The notes under the pieces: generated by a model
What the model was told of the DNA's origin: nothing
The model's database searches: none
The model's input: only the letters and a program-made list of their open reading frames with translations
Part shown: positions 63,880 to 64,000 of the stretch, piece by piece
Layout: every line of letters starts with the position of its first letter
Position numbering within the stretch: the stretch's first letter is position 1
Assembly (NCBI RefSeq): GCF_017640745.1
Contig: NZ_JAEPQA010000022.1
Coordinates: 1-64,000, forward strand
Source of the DNA: Nisaea sp.
GTDB taxonomy: Bacteria; Pseudomonadota; Alphaproteobacteria; Thalassobaculales; Thalassobaculaceae
Length of the DNA stretch: 64,000 nucleotides
Direction of reading: 5' to 3'
Program-made: the position numbers and the translations under genes

Positions 63880-64000
63880 ATGAGACTTGGAACATCACTT
63901 CGGCAGGCGGTCCGTGGCGCGGCGCTGGCCTGCGCCGTTTCGGTTGCAGCACTGACTGCGGCTCCCGCCATGGCGGAATATCCGAGCGCGAGCGAGCGCC
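63880..64000 (+). CDS. Exported protein, 5' part (possible solute-binding protein)
   Basis: The ATG at 63880 follows GAGGAGGAAC. The first 40 codons give a twin-Arg-free Sec signal peptide (RLGTSLRQAVRGAALACAVS, then Ala-rich with cleavage after AMA) and a mature start EYPSASER. That resembles binding proteins of tripartite tricarboxylate (Bug/TctC) transporters, which often begin with a Tyr-Pro motif, but the window ends too early to be sure. Its place after the regulator suggests uptake of the pathway acid. Confidence 0.6.
   Translation, partial: MRLGTSLRQAVRGAALACAVSVAALTAAPAMAEYPSASER

Noticed and set aside
1-64000. CRISPR arrays, rRNA operons, phage structural genes or an integrase
   Set aside because: No regularly spaced repeats, rRNA sequence or integrase/phage gene was found; the only mobile-DNA signs are the IS3-type remnant, the palindromic repeats and the tRNA scar.

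Overview
The window is about 64 kb of high-GC chromosomal DNA from an alphaproteobacterium, most likely a free-living Rhodospirillales-type organism. The reasons are the housekeeping order ffh-rpsP-rimM-trmD-rplS-leuC, the dapF-mtaB-ftsY group, the split PAS/MCP aerotaxis pair, and many genes for organic-acid catabolism and uptake. I had no database access, so the taxonomic placement is an inference from gene order and codon character.

Layout. 1-8140: core genes, namely the 3' end of amtB, a dapC-type aminotransferase, ftsK, lolA, a sterol-desaturase-like protein, a class I amidotransferase and exonuclease III. 8156-19871: an unusual surface-glycoconjugate locus of two divergent operons. The minus-strand arm encodes a DUF457-type membrane hydrolase, a small SAM methyltransferase, a stand-alone cyclic-nucleotide-binding protein and an 878-residue ABC exporter whose ATPase motifs are degenerate. 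The plus-strand arm is tightly coupled by repeated 4-nt stop/start overlaps and encodes four glycosyltransferases, a histidine phosphatase, a polysaccharide-deacetylase-like protein and a small membrane protein. 19901-25886: a complete oligopeptide/dipeptide-type ABC importer (fused dual ATPase, binding protein, two permeases). 25967-28135: pgk, a 78-codon unknown gene with its own promoter and terminator, and a Nudix hydrolase. 28239-33782: ftsY, mtaB, dapF, an Ldh2-type dehydrogenase and an enolase-superfamily protein. 34085-40303: the SRP/ribosome operon, a TauE-like exporter and leuC.

At 40304 the usual synteny breaks. leuC is not followed by leuD. Instead there is 468 nt of non-coding DNA with a decayed IS3-type OrfA start. 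Next come about 11 kb of signal-transduction genes: two hybrid kinases, a REC-EAL phosphodiesterase, a soluble MCP, an Aer-like PAS protein, an OmpR-type regulator, and a kinase with a frameshifted, truncated receiver downstream of a decapitated binding-protein gene. This block ends exactly at a 45-nt copy of the 3' end of an initiator tRNA gene (51999-52043), which looks like a recombination/attachment junction. A terminator hairpin and a beheaded flavoprotein gene follow.

52317-64000 is a catabolic region with two modules. The first has a family III CoA-transferase, a TauD-type dioxygenase and a CitE-like lyase, divergent from a LysR regulator. The second has a DMT transporter, two D-2-hydroxyacid dehydrogenases, an enolase-superfamily dehydratase/racemase, an enoyl-CoA hydratase and another CoA-transferase, divergent from a GntR/FCD regulator and followed by the start of an exported, probably solute-binding, protein. 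Three copies of a roughly 80-bp palindromic repeat sit between genes in the first half.

The most interesting items are the degenerate, internally repeated ABC protein with its cyclic-nucleotide and glycosyltransferase neighbours, and the tRNA-bounded signalling block that coincides with loss of leuD.
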